Below are positions 15,919-23,808 of a stretch of 64,000 bases of DNA, piece after piece. Below the pieces are notes generated by a model that saw nothing but the letters and a program-made list of their open reading frames with translations, was not told where the DNA came from and ran no database searches. A program made the translations under genes and the position numbers. The DNA comes from Lachnospira pectinoschiza (GTDB lineage: Bacteria > Bacillota > Clostridia > Lachnospirales > Lachnospiraceae), in assembly GCF_020564355.1 (NCBI RefSeq), contig NZ_JAJCRR010000001.1:1-64000 (forward strand), read 5' to 3'. The stretch's first letter is position 1; every line of letters begins with the position of its first letter.

Positions 15919-17406
15919 ATGCAGGAGAGAGAAAAATTTCAGTCACGGCTTGGTTTTATACTGGTATCGGCAGGCTGTGCGATTGGATTGGGGAATGTAT
16001 GGAAGTTTCCGTACATTTGCGGTGAAAATGGCGGGGCAGCATTTATTATGATATATCTGCTCTTTCTGGCAGTTTTAGGCTGGCCGATTCTGATGGCAGA
16101 ATTTGCCGTGGGACGAGGCAGCAGACGAAGTATTGCGCAGTCATTTTCAATATTAGAATCAGAAAAGAGCAACTGGCATTGCTTTAAATGGTTCGGCATT
16201 GCAGGAAATTATCTGCTGATGATGTTTTATACCATGGTAACAGGCTGGATGATGTATTATGCGTGGCTTGCCGTATCAGGGCAGCTTGAGGCAAACAGTA
16301 AGGTGCAGAGTACGACAGAACAGTTTGCAGATATGCTGGCCAATCCGGGTACCATGATTTTATGGACAGTGATTGCAATTGCGATTGCGTTTGGCATTTG
16401 TGCGTTAGGATTGCAAAACGGTGTGGAAAAGGTGACGAAGGTCATGATGCTGCTGCTCATAACATTGATGATTGTACTGGCAGTCAACTCTGTTATGCGG
16501 GATACAACAGGTGAAGGTCTGCGTTTTTATCTGATACCGGATATTGAAAGAGCCGGTCAGAAGGGCTGGGGAAATGTAATTTTTGCGGCGATGACTCATG
16601 CATTTTTTACACTGAGTGTCGGCATGGGTTCGATGAGTATTTTCGGCAGTTATCTGGAAAAAGACCACAAGATTACAGGTGAAGCGTTAAATGTCGTGAT
16701 TTTGGATACTTTGATTGCGATTATTGCGGGCATTATCATTATTCCATCCTGCTTTGCTTACGGAATTCAGCCGGATGCGGGACCGTCACTGTTATTTATC
16801 ACACTGCCGAATGTATTTCGTCATATGCCGGGCGGCAGGGTATGGGAAACGCTGTTTTTCATATTTATGACATTTGCGGCACTGTCAACAGTTATTGCCG
16901 TATTTGAAAATATTATTGCGGTTACCATGGAAATCTGGAACATCGAAAGAAAAAGGGCAGTTAAAACCAACATGGTGATGCTGATGCTGCTTTCAATGCC
17001 TGCGGTTTTAGGATACAACCTGTTGTCGGGAATCCAGCCGATGGGCGCAGGCACAACGATTATGGATTTGGAAGATTTTTTGGTATCTTACAACATTCTG
17101 CCGCTTGGCGGACTGGTCTTTGTCCTGTTTTGTACAAAGAAAAACGGCTGGGGCTTTGAAAATTTCAGAAAAGAAGTCAATACCGGTGTGGGCTTTGCAC
17201 TGCCGGGCTGGATTCGCGGATATATGAGTTATGTACTGCCGCTGATTATTATTTTAGTTTATCTGAAAGGCTATTATGATATGTTTAGCAGTCGTGAACC
17301 TGCGGTATTCTTATTCTGGATGCTGGTGGCAGTTGCATTTTTACTGCTGGTTATCAGCTTCTCGCTAAGAGCCGGAAAGCGTGCGGGACAGAAAAAACAG
17401 GCATAA
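15919..17406 (+). CDS. Neurotransmitter:sodium symporter (SNF) family transporter
   Basis: A 495-aa LeuT-fold secondary transporter that couples Na+ entry to uptake of an amino acid or similar solute. TM1 carries the unwound sodium/substrate segment (GCAIGLGNVWKFPYICGENGG, residues 18-38), the hallmark of the family, and TM6 has FFTLSVGMGSM. About 11-12 hydrophobic segments can be counted; many bacterial members have 11. Substrate unknown, tryptophan- or branched-chain-type being usual in anaerobes. GGGAGGA precedes the ATG. Monocistronic by its own promoter. Confidence 0.92.
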   Translation: MQEREKFQSRLGFILVSAGCAIGLGNVWKFPYICGENGGAAFIMIYLLFLAVLGWPILMAEFAVGRGSRRSIAQSFSILESEKSNWHCFKWFGIAGNYLLMMFYTMVTGWMMYYAWLAVSGQLEANSKVQSTTEQFADMLANPGTMILWTVIAIAIAFGICALGLQNGVEKVTKVMMLLLITLMIVLAVNSVMRDTTGEGLRFYLIPDIERAGQKGWGNVIFAAMTHAFFTLSVGMGSMSIFGSYLEKDHKITGEALNVVILDTLIAIIAGIIIIPSCFAYGIQPDAGPSLLFITLPNVFRHMPGGRVWETLFFIFMTFAALSTVIAVFENIIAVTMEIWNIERKRAVKTNMVMLMLLSMPAVLGYNLLSGIQPMGAGTTIMDLEDFLVSYNILPLGGLVFVLFCTKKNGWGFENFRKEVNTGVGFALPGWIRGYMSYVLPLIIILVYLKGYYDMFSSREPAVFLFWMLVAVAFLLLVISFSLRAGKRAGQKKQA

Positions 17407-17425
17407 ATATATATTGGATATTTGT

Positions 17426-17460
17426 GTTATAATAAAATGCCGGGGATTAAAGTCCCCGGC
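17426..17460 (+). promoter_or_regulatory. Extended -10 promoter and 5' hairpin before the Mrp gene
   Basis: TGTTATAAT ends at 17433 (extended -10, TG-N-TATAAT); no convincing -35. Directly downstream GCCGGGG (17439-17445) pairs with CCCCGGC (17454-17460) around an 8-nt loop. No T run follows, so the hairpin is more likely a 5'-UTR structure than a terminator, although it may do both. Confidence 0.55.
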
Positions 17461-17485
17461 TATGATACAGGAGGAATAAGGTAAA

Positions 17486-18319
17486 ATGAGTGAAGCATGT
17501 ACACATGACTGTGGAAACTGTAGTTCAGACTGTGGAGAACGTACAGCACCGCAGAGTTTAAATAATGCCAATAATAAAGGTGTAAAAAAGGTGATTGCGG
17601 TTGTCAGCGGAAAGGGCGGTGTCGGTAAATCGTTAGTGACATCGATGCTGGCAGTCAGCGCGGCAAAGAAGGGCTTAAAGACGGCGATTCTCGATGCGGA
17701 TATTACAGGTCCGTCTATTCCGAAGTCTTTCGGTGTGCATGAAAAGGCAACCTGCGATGAGGCGGGAACGGTGATGTATCCGCCGGTTACAAAATCCGGC
17801 ATTAAGCTGATGTCGTTAAATCTTCTGGTTGAAAATGAAACAGACCCGGTTATCTGGAGAGGACCGGTCATTGCAAGTGCCGTTAAGCAGTTCTGGGAAG
17901 AAGTTGACTGGGGCGATGTGGACTGTATGTTTGTAGACTGCCCGCCGGGAACAGGTGATGTGCCGCTGACGATTTTCCAGTCCCTGCCGGTGGACGGAAT
18001 AGTTGTAGTGACATCTCCGCAGGAGCTGGTATCCATGATTGTCGATAAGGCAGTGAAAATGGCACAGATGATGGATATTCCGGTACTGGGCATTGTTGAA
18101 AATATGTCTTATTTTAAATGTCCGGACTGCGGCAATGTGCATTACATTTACGGAAAGAGCCATGTGGACGAAAAGGCTGCTGAGCATGGCATTGACACGG
18201 TTGCCAAGCTGCCGATGGACCCACATGTAGCCGCAAAGGTAGATGCAGGCTGTGCAGAGGACTTGGACGTATCCGAGCTGTCAGCCATTGCACAGAAAAT
18301 TGAAGATATTCAGAAGTAA
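17486..18319 (+). CDS. Mrp/NBP35-family Fe-S carrier ATPase
   Basis: A 277-aa P-loop ATPase that builds or carries iron-sulfur clusters for transfer to apoproteins. The deviant Walker A is VSGKGGVGKS (about residues 41-50), with the second lysine typical of Mrp/MinD ATPases; DADITGPSIPKSFG and PPGTGD follow. The C-terminal CPDCG (after NMSYFK) is the CxxC that bridges a cluster between subunits. Four more cysteines at the extreme N-terminus (CTHDCGNCSSDC) resemble the NBP35 N-terminal cluster site. GGAGGAA ribosome site. Next to it on the right lies a deleted recombinase, so the intergenic region after this gene was probably an integration point. Confidence 0.93.
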   Translation: MSEACTHDCGNCSSDCGERTAPQSLNNANNKGVKKVIAVVSGKGGVGKSLVTSMLAVSAAKKGLKTAILDADITGPSIPKSFGVHEKATCDEAGTVMYPPVTKSGIKLMSLNLLVENETDPVIWRGPVIASAVKQFWEEVDWGDVDCMFVDCPPGTGDVPLTIFQSLPVDGIVVVTSPQELVSMIVDKAVKMAQMMDIPVLGIVENMSYFKCPDCGNVHYIYGKSHVDEKAAEHGIDTVAKLPMDPHVAAKVDAGCAEDLDVSELSAIAQKIEDIQK

Positions 18320-18439
18320 TAAAAATGAAATGTGAAGTAGCGGAAGACCGCAACAAATCGGAATTTGTGGAGAGACTTCCTGAACTTTCCTTATTTTTCA
18401 AGGCTTTCAGCCTCTTAAATAGTGAAATGATATGTATTT

Positions 18440-18487
18440 TCCCTTATTTTTGCCCTTGTGAGATAATCGTGAGGGAAATAAGGGAAA
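18440..18487. repeat. Paired recombinase-type sites, right copy
   Basis: TTCCCTTATTTTTGCCCTTG is followed about 12 bp later by GAGGGAAATAAGGGAAA. It matches the layout at 10984-11073 and adjoins the 3' end of the recombinase remnant. Confidence 0.45.
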
Positions 18488-18493
18488 TTTCTT

Positions 18494-18836
18494 TTAGTCA
18501 TTGCCTGCCACCTTGTCGAGAAGCCTTGCTGAATCACGCTTAGCTTTTCTGGTGGAGTGAGCATAGACATTCATAGTGGTACTTACATCTGAGTGTCCCG
18601 GTTTTTAGTTCTTCTTCTGCCCACATGTCCAAAAGTTCACCTACGGTAAGGTTATCTGCTTTTGCAACAAATTTATTATCTTCATAATCTTCCAGTGCCT
18701 TGCGGAGAAGTTTTTCCGTCTCACTTTTGCTTTCGGTTCCGGCATATTCTTTCTGAACCATTTTACCGCTTGCGTCCTCTACATAGAAGCGGTAGTAACA
18801 TTTCTTTCCTTTCTTTCTAACAGATCCTTTTGACAA
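18494..18836 (-). pseudogene. Tyrosine recombinase (integrase), internally deleted
   Basis: Read on the minus strand from TTG at 18836, about 80 codons give the N-terminal region of a Lachnospiraceae-type phage/ICE integrase (SKGSVRKKGKKCYYRFYVED, then LTVGELLDMWAEEELKTGTL). At 18591-18598 the frame shifts straight into the C-terminus GHSDVSTTMNVYAHSTRKAK ending LLDKVAGND at 18494, including the catalytic Tyr (codon 18563-18565). Roughly 250 codons with the catalytic Arg/His residues are missing. GGGACACTC at the joint serves both the KTGTL and GHS coding, so the deletion probably ran between short direct repeats. Non-functional. Confidence 0.85.
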
Positions 18837-18853
18837 ATGTGTAAAATGGAACG

Positions 18854-20011
18854 CTACATTGAATGCTGTGCAAAAGTCACCTCGAAAATCGTTCCCCCAG
18901 TCTTGCCTGATTTGATACAAATACTGCCATCATGTACTCTAACGATTTCACGGACAAAAGCAAGACCTAGCCCTACGCCACCCAGCTCCCGGCTTCTGGA
19001 TTTATCCACACGGAAGAATGGCTCGAACACTCTCTCCCTAAGCTCCTTTGGTATTCCGCTTCCCGTATCTTCTACAGACAGATAAATATGCTTGTTTCTC
19101 TGATATGCGGTTACTGTAACCTGTCCGAGCGGATGATTATATTTGATGGCATTCTCAACCAGATTGTATACAAGCCTGTAAATAAGGATATCACTGCCTA
19201 TCATAGAGGCATCCTCACATTTTCCAATCAGCTTTATATTCTTTTCCACGGCAAGAGGCTCAAGGTCTGCCAAAACCTCTTCAACAATAGCATCCAATAT
19301 AATTTTATCATCCCTTCCCACCGTCTGAAGCTCACTCATGTCAAGAAGAGTCTTTACCATCCTGTTTAATTTATCATTTTGTTCCGTAACCATTTTTATG
19401 GTCTGCAAAGTGTCTGCATCATTTCCCGGGTGAGAGGCAGAATTATATAAATCAAGCTGTACCTGCATTAACGCTAATGGAGTACGCAGCTCATGTGCTG
19501 CATTTGCAGTAAACTGTCTCTGTATCTCAAATGCTTCCGACAGACGCTCAAGCATCTTATTATAAGAAATACCCAGCTGGTTCAGTTCCTTAACATTGTT
19601 TTCCTCTATTCTTGAATCAGACAGATTCTGAGCCTGTACCTCTTCAATTTTATCTGAAAACTCCCTGATTGGTCTGAGTGCATGCCCGCTTATAAAATAA
19701 GTGACGACACCTCCCAAAAGCGCCAGCAAAACCGTGATTATCAGACTGTTTCTTTTATAGTCGGCCTTATTATTGTACACCTGAATCGAAAATTCATCCG
19801 CAAACTCATCCCACTTATCGTCCGGTATGCTGATATATATTTCATCTGATTTGTTTCCTTTTTCATCCCCCTGTGACTCTACCGCATCCTGCAGAGAATC
19901 GATGTAATGCACACCATTTTTATAGACAAACATAGTCAGGCAGCCACATATAATAGCAATACACAATGTAGTAATGCACGTAAGTCTCCACTGTAGCGAC
20001 ATTCTTTTCAT
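18854..20011 (-). CDS. Sensor histidine kinase of the redox cassette
   Basis: A 385-aa kinase: TM1 about 10-30, extracytoplasmic segment to about 88, TM2 about 89-108, HAMP, HisKA with His173 in ANAAHELRTPLALMQVQLDLY, N box NLVENAIKYN, and G boxes DTGSGIP and GGVGLGLAFVREI. Its ATG overlaps the TGA of the regulator gene (ATGA), so the two are translated as a pair in the order regulator-kinase. It diverges from the CXXC/polyferredoxin/TlpA genes and probably controls them. The stop lies about 18 bp from the recombinase remnant. Confidence 0.93.
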   Translation of the reverse strand: MKRMSLQWRLTCITTLCIAIICGCLTMFVYKNGVHYIDSLQDAVESQGDEKGNKSDEIYISIPDDKWDEFADEFSIQVYNNKADYKRNSLIITVLLALLGGVVTYFISGHALRPIREFSDKIEEVQAQNLSDSRIEENNVKELNQLGISYNKMLERLSEAFEIQRQFTANAAHELRTPLALMQVQLDLYNSASHPGNDADTLQTIKMVTEQNDKLNRMVKTLLDMSELQTVGRDDKIILDAIVEEVLADLEPLAVEKNIKLIGKCEDASMIGSDILIYRLVYNLVENAIKYNHPLGQVTVTAYQRNKHIYLSVEDTGSGIPKELRERVFEPFFRVDKSRSRELGGVGLGLAFVREIVRVHDGSICIKSGKTGGTIFEVTFAQHSM

Positions 20012-20688
20012 CTGTCAGACTCCTCCCGTATTTTATAGCCTTCACCTACCTTGTTCTGAATGGGATCATATCCCAGCTTCGCCTTAAGCTTTTTTCTAAG
20101 TGAAGACATATGTACCCTGATTGCTCCGCTAAAGCTGTCTGCCGTGGCATCCCACACATGCTCTATCAGCTCCTCCTGACTCACCGGTCGGCCTATATTG
20201 ATAAGTAAATATTCCAAAATACCATTCTCTTTTCTTGTCAGTGGAACCGGCTCTTCCTTTGCATATGCCTCGCGTTTAATCGTATCAAACTTTATTTCTC
20301 CGCATTTAAGACATATATCATTCTGTACAAATTTCCTTCTTGTCAGGCTTCTGATACGTGCCTCAAGCTCCTGCAGATGGAATGGTTTTTCCATGTAATC
20401 ATTTGCTCCTGCATCCAGTCCCTCTACCTTATCAGCAATCTGACCTCTTGCAGATAATATCAAAACCTTAGTTTCATCATTGTATTTTCTAAGCTCCTTA
20501 AGAAGCTCCATGCCATCCATCCCCGGCAGATTCAAATCCAAAACTATCAGATCATAATTTTCCGACAGTATACATTCAAGAGCCTCTTTCCCATCATAAC
20601 AGGTATCCACCTCATAACCGGCAGCATACAGACTCTTTGCAACCATATCACATATTTGTTTCTCATCCTCAACAATTAATAATCTCAA
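20008..20688 (-). CDS. OmpR-family response regulator of the redox cassette
   Basis: A 226-aa regulator with receiver (Asp51 in VLDLNLPGMDG, Lys in EKPFHLQELEARI) and winged-helix output (LTRKENGILEYLLINIGRPVS; YKIREESDR). The start is taken as TTG at 20688: AGGAG lies 6 nt upstream and the protein then opens with RLLIVEDEK as the family does. A longer frame from 20808 would add 40 residues unlike any regulator and has no ribosome site. Translationally coupled to the kinase. Confidence 0.92.
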   Translation of the reverse strand: MRLLIVEDEKQICDMVAKSLYAAGYEVDTCYDGKEALECILSENYDLIVLDLNLPGMDGMELLKELRKYNDETKVLILSARGQIADKVEGLDAGANDYMEKPFHLQELEARIRSLTRRKFVQNDICLKCGEIKFDTIKREAYAKEEPVPLTRKENGILEYLLINIGRPVSQEELIEHVWDATADSFSGAIRVHMSSLRKKLKAKLGYDPIQNKVGEGYKIREESDR

Positions 20689-20727
20689 AATGTTCTCCTG
20701 ATTCTTAACAATAATTTTACAACCCAT

Positions 20728-20756
20728 ATTGTATAATACCAAAGTCAGCTGGTCAA
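20728..20756 (-). promoter_or_regulatory. Minus-strand promoter for the regulator-kinase pair
   Basis: Reading leftwards: TTGACC (20756-20751), 17-bp spacer, TACAAT (20733-20728). It lies in the 93-bp divergent intergenic region. Confidence 0.65.
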
Positions 20757-20781
20757 CAATACAACAAAAAGGAGCAACATT

Positions 20782-20925
20782 ATGTTGAAATACCAAAAAA
20801 CATGTCAAATCATTCTGCTTATCCTTGGTGTATCCATGATAAGCTATGGTGCAGTCAGAGGTGAGGCGGCTACAGTGCTTGGTAAAGCAATAAAACTATG
20901 TCTGGAGTGTGTCGGAATTGGATAA
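20782..20925 (+). CDS. CD1871A-type CXXC microprotein
   Basis: A 47-aa membrane peptide: MLKYQKTCQIILLILGVSMI and on, then RGEAATVLGKAIKLCLECVGIG. The single membrane segment followed by R-G-E and a C-terminal LCLECIGIG-like CxxC motif matches the small CXXC family named after CD1871A of a Clostridioides difficile conjugative transposon. AAAGGAG at 20768-20774 lies 7 nt before the ATG. It overlaps the start of the polyferredoxin gene, as in related cassettes. A role in passing electrons or disulfides between the polyferredoxin and the TlpA-like lipoprotein is inference from co-occurrence. Confidence 0.8.
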   Translation: MLKYQKTCQIILLILGVSMISYGAVRGEAATVLGKAIKLCLECVGIG

Positions 20926-21805
20926 GGAGAAGAAATTACTATCAAGAAAACTGGCAAAAATACGTGGCTGGATACAGGCCGCAGCAACGCTGCTGACCAA
21001 TATTCATATTCCAAATTTATTTAAGGGTAAAATATATCAGGGCAATGCAAAAATAGTATGCGTACCCGGATTAAACTGCTACTCCTGCCCTGCCGCGACA
21101 GGAGCCTGTCCAATAGGGGCATTTCAGGCAGTTGTCGGATCATCAAAATTTAAGTTTTCATACTACATAACCGGATTTTTTATTTTACTCGGTGTAACTC
21201 TCGGCAGATTTATATGTGGTTTTTTGTGCCCATTTGGATGGTTTCAGGATTTACTTCATAAAATCCCCGGAAAGAAATTATCCACAGCCAAACTAAAGCC
21301 TCTTAGATACCTAAAATATGTCATTCTTATTGTTTTCGTTATACTTCTTCCGATGCTTGTAACGAACTCCATAGGAATGGGAGACCCGTTCTTTTGCAAA
21401 TATATCTGTCCTCAGGGTGTTTTAGAGGGTGCTATACCGTTATCTATTGGAAATGCTGCTATCCGTTCTGCGCTGGGAAAGCTTTTTTCTTTCAAGTGTA
21501 TGATTTTAATTGCAGTGATTGTACTAAGTATCTTATTTTACAGGCCCTTCTGTAAATGGATTTGTCCGCTTGGAGCAATCTACTCATTATTTAATAAGGT
21601 CAGCCTGCTCAAAATCACCGTTGATAGCAGCAAATGTGTCGGATGCGGTCAATGCTCAAAGGCATGTAAGATGGATGTGGATGTGTGTAAGACACCGGAT
21701 CACCCCGAGTGCATACGCTGCGGTGCCTGCATAAAGGCCTGTCCGAAGGACGCCATCTGCTACCGGTTTATGGGAAAATCATGTCAAAAAAATGACAACA
21801 GATAG
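20918..21805 (+). CDS. Membrane 4Fe-4S polyferredoxin-like protein (NapH/FixG-like)
   Basis: A 295-aa membrane protein. Cysteine pairs CYSC..C and CGFLCPFG/CKYICPQG/CKWICPLG flank at least four membrane helices, the CxxxCP repeats of NapH/RnfB-type quinol-to-ferredoxin conduits. Two ferredoxin motifs close the protein (CVGCGQCSKAC and CIRCGACIKACP). The TTG at 20918 is preferred (GGAG 10 nt upstream); a GTG at 20909 has almost no spacer. The start lies inside the CXXC gene. It probably moves electrons through the membrane to an extracytoplasmic redox partner, here the TlpA-like lipoprotein. Confidence 0.88.
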   Translation: MDKEKKLLSRKLAKIRGWIQAAATLLTNIHIPNLFKGKIYQGNAKIVCVPGLNCYSCPAATGACPIGAFQAVVGSSKFKFSYYITGFFILLGVTLGRFICGFLCPFGWFQDLLHKIPGKKLSTAKLKPLRYLKYVILIVFVILLPMLVTNSIGMGDPFFCKYICPQGVLEGAIPLSIGNAAIRSALGKLFSFKCMILIAVIVLSILFYRPFCKWICPLGAIYSLFNKVSLLKITVDSSKCVGCGQCSKACKMDVDVCKTPDHPECIRCGACIKACPKDAICYRFMGKSCQKNDNR

Positions 21806-21846
21806 CTATTAAACATTTTACTATTATTTTAAAGGAGAAATTACTC

Positions 21847-22749
21847 ATGAAAAACAAATTATCATTTATTTCTATTTTTACACTCTGCATAGCATTATCA
21901 CTTACAGCATGTGGCGTAAAGCAAGCTTCCACAACAGATTCTAAGAACACTCAGACTGAAGCCGGCTCAGAAGCATCCGGCAAATCAGATTCCAGGCTTG
22001 ATGATTTATATCAGCAGGAAAATCAGCTTTTTGCAGATCACGCTGCTGTGTGGAACAAGGCATTTGGCATGATGAACAAAAGTGACGCCAATCCAAACGG
22101 AAATTATGCTGATTATCTTGCCGGTACCGTAGAATCAAACAAGAATTCATTCACAGACGATGAGCTTAAAACACTTAATGAGGATATTGAAACCATACGA
22201 AAAATCGAGGAACAGATAGCAGAGCTTGAAAACAAAAATACATCATCAGACGATAACAAGAAGGACAGCTCTAAAGCCTCATCTGTATTCAGTGATTTTT
22301 CCGGTGAGGATTTTGATGGCAATAAGGTTGATGACAGCCTGTTTTCCGGTAATGCAGTAACAGTCGTCAATTTCTGGTTTACCGGCTGCAAACCATGTGT
22401 CGCTGAATTATCCAAGCTTAACGAATTAAATGATGCTATCAAATCAATGGGCGGAGAAGTTGTTGGCATCAACACTGAGACCTTCGATGGCAATAAAACA
22501 GCTATCAAAGAGGCTGCCTCTGTTCTTGAAAGCCAGGGTGTCAAATATCGTAATCTGTCAATTGACTCCTCTAGTGCTGCCGGTAAATATGCCTCAGAAA
22601 TCATGGCCTTTCCAACAACTATACTTGTTGACAGAAATGGCAATATTGTAGGCGAACCAATGCTCGGCGGAATTGATAACAAGGACAACTATGATGCCCT
22701 TATGAAGCAGATTCAGTCTGTAATTGATGCAGACAGCACAAATAAATAG
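21847..22749 (+). CDS. TlpA-like thioredoxin-fold lipoprotein
   Basis: A 300-aa lipoprotein. The lipobox LTAC places the lipid on Cys22. Residues 25-145 are a Ser/Glu/Lys-rich helical spacer, then a redoxin domain: FSDFSGEDFDGNKVDDSLF, NFWFTGCKPCVAELSKL with active-site Cys181-Cys184, FPTTILVDRNG with the cis-proline, and a C-terminal helix. Extracytoplasmic thiol oxidoreductase or peroxidase-like activity is expected. It ends the cassette, with a strong terminator behind it. GGAG ribosome site. Confidence 0.92.
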   Translation: MKNKLSFISIFTLCIALSLTACGVKQASTTDSKNTQTEAGSEASGKSDSRLDDLYQQENQLFADHAAVWNKAFGMMNKSDANPNGNYADYLAGTVESNKNSFTDDELKTLNEDIETIRKIEEQIAELENKNTSSDDNKKDSSKASSVFSDFSGEDFDGNKVDDSLFSGNAVTVVNFWFTGCKPCVAELSKLNELNDAIKSMGGEVVGINTETFDGNKTAIKEAASVLESQGVKYRNLSIDSSSAAGKYASEIMAFPTTILVDRNGNIVGEPMLGGIDNKDNYDALMKQIQSVIDADSTNK

Positions 22750-22759
22750 AGGTCTGCAT

Positions 22760-22797
22760 AAAAAAAGCTCCTGTGCATTGCACAGAGAGCTTTTTTT
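22760..22797 (+). terminator. Rho-independent terminator of the redox cassette
   Basis: AAAAAAGCTC...GAGCTTTTTTT with inner CTGTGCA/TGCACAG; U7 tail. The A-rich left arm means it could work in both directions. Confidence 0.93.
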
Positions 22798-22974
22798 GAA
22801 CATTACTATAATGTTGAAGTAAAAGCTGAGGAAATGGCTAAGAAGTATGATTGTCCCTTTGTGGATAATGAAATGCCTTATGGCAGAGGTCCGCAGGGAC
22901 ATCCGGTGATCGTGGATTATTTCTATCATGAGGAAATCCGAGGGTCAGAAAATACAGGAAAAAGAAATTGTTAA
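22798..22974 (+). pseudogene. C-terminal gene fragment of unknown family
   Basis: 58 codons open from the terminator's T run to TAA at 22972-22974, reading HYYNVEVKAEEMAKKYDCPF and later GRGPQGHPVIVDYFYHEE. No start codon with a ribosome site is present, so it is the tail of a lost gene. I do not recognise the family. Confidence 0.45.
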
Positions 22975-22979
22975 ATAAA

Positions 22980-23056
22980 ACCTTAAATAGAACTAAAAAC
23001 AGTAGGTGTCTTTTCAAATTACAATGGAGGGGAGATATATTTTGGCATTGACGAAT
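22980..23056 (+). pseudogene. Remnant of an AlbA_2-regulator gene
   Basis: About 77 bp match two separated parts of the locus at 59738-59960: first the leader (CCTTAAATA..AACTAAAAACAGT), then, without the ATG, codons of the AlbA_2 domain (TTTTCAAATTACAATGGAGG, ISFGID-like sequence). The joint falls on AAAAACAGT, which occurs at both places in the intact locus (59753 and 59902). Confidence 0.75.
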
Positions 23057-23079
23057 TATGTTAAAAATGTTATTTAGTG

Positions 23080-23136
23080 TTGCATTTCCACATAGACTAT
23101 GATATAGTGAACATATGAACAGGTATTCATATGTTC
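23080..23136 (+). promoter_or_regulatory. Promoter and palindromic operator of the metal-resistance operon
   Basis: TTGCAT (23080-23085), 17 bp, TATAGT (23103-23108). Directly after it, GAACATATGAA (23109-23119) and TTCATATGTTC (23126-23136) form a perfect 11-bp inverted repeat with a 6-bp spacer. Position over the transcription start and form fit an ArsR/SmtB-family operator that the CadC-like repressor would occupy in the absence of metal. Confidence 0.9.
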
Positions 23137-23164
23137 ATAAGATAATAACAGGAGGCGTTCAGAC

Positions 23165-23554
23165 GTGAATACCGAGGAAAATAAGGCTCTGGAAGCAGAG
23201 GCAGAATGTTGTGAAAGTTTTCAAGTGCATAGTGATATGGTAGAGGCCGTGCGGTGTCATATGCCGGAAGATGAGCTGCTGGACAGTATTTCAGATACCT
23301 TTAAGGTATTTGGCGATAAGACGAGAATTAAAATACTGTATGTATTGCATACATGTGAGCTCTGTGTATGTGATATTGCACAGCTTCTGGATATGAACCA
23401 GTCGGCGATTTCCCACCAGCTGCGTGTGTTAAAGCAGGCAAAGCTGATTAAAAGCAGACGGGAAGGCAAATCTGTATTTTACTCGCTTGATGACTCTCAT
23501 GTGCGAATGATTTTAAGCATGGGTATGGAACATGCAAAAGAACAAATATTATAA
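23165..23554 (+). CDS. ArsR/SmtB-family metal-sensing repressor, CadC-like
   Basis: A 129-aa winged-helix repressor. The alpha-3 metal site ELCVCDIAQLL holds Cys67 and Cys69, as in CadC, and further cysteines lie in the N-terminal arm (Cys15, Cys16, Cys31), enough for a four-thiolate Cd/Pb/Zn site. The recognition helix is NQSAISHQLRVLKQAKLI. It heads an operon with an HMA chaperone and a P1B ATPase and is preceded by the palindromic operator, so metal-relieved self-repression is strongly indicated. Ribosome site ACAGGAGG about 9 bp before GTG 23165. Confidence 0.93.
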   Translation: MNTEENKALEAEAECCESFQVHSDMVEAVRCHMPEDELLDSISDTFKVFGDKTRIKILYVLHTCELCVCDIAQLLDMNQSAISHQLRVLKQAKLIKSRREGKSVFYSLDDSHVRMILSMGMEHAKEQIL

Positions 23555-23580
23555 TAAAAAGTAGAAAGGTGGAAAAAGTT

Positions 23581-23799
23581 ATGAAAAAGAAATTTAAGTT
23601 ACAGGATTTAGATTGTGCAAACTGCGCAGCAAAAATGGAGGATGCAATTAAGAAGATTGACGGTGTACAGGATGCAACTGTAAGCTTTATGACTCAGAAG
23701 ATGACAATAGAAGCAGATGATGCACGCTTTGATGACATCATGAAGGAAGTTGTATCTGTATGTAAGAAAGTAGAACCGGATTGCGTTATTTTAATGTAG
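23581..23799 (+). CDS. Heavy-metal-associated (HMA) domain chaperone
   Basis: A 72-aa ferredoxin-like HMA protein; metal-binding CxxC in LDCANCAAKMEDAI (Cys12, Cys15), then GVQDATVSFMTQKMTIE. The ATG at 23581 is 8 nt after AAAGGTGG; an upstream GTG at 23569 is within that site and unlikely. In many ATPases this module is fused at the N-terminus. Here it is a separate gene and the ATPase that follows has none, so it probably hands metal to it. Confidence 0.92.
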   Translation: MKKKFKLQDLDCANCAAKMEDAIKKIDGVQDATVSFMTQKMTIEADDARFDDIMKEVVSVCKKVEPDCVILM

Positions 23800-23808
23800 G
23801 AGTTGCGT

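Noticed and set aside
17365..18093. 242-codon minus-strand frame opposite the Mrp gene
   Set aside because: The plus strand carries the full Walker A and CxxC motifs; the antisense frame shows no domain and no ribosome site. The long antisense frames 33703-34452 and 4138-4794 are rejected for the same reason.
18325..18543. 72-codon frame after the Mrp gene
   Set aside because: It overlaps the recombinase 3' end in antisense and crosses the TGCCCTT site array; there is no ribosome site.
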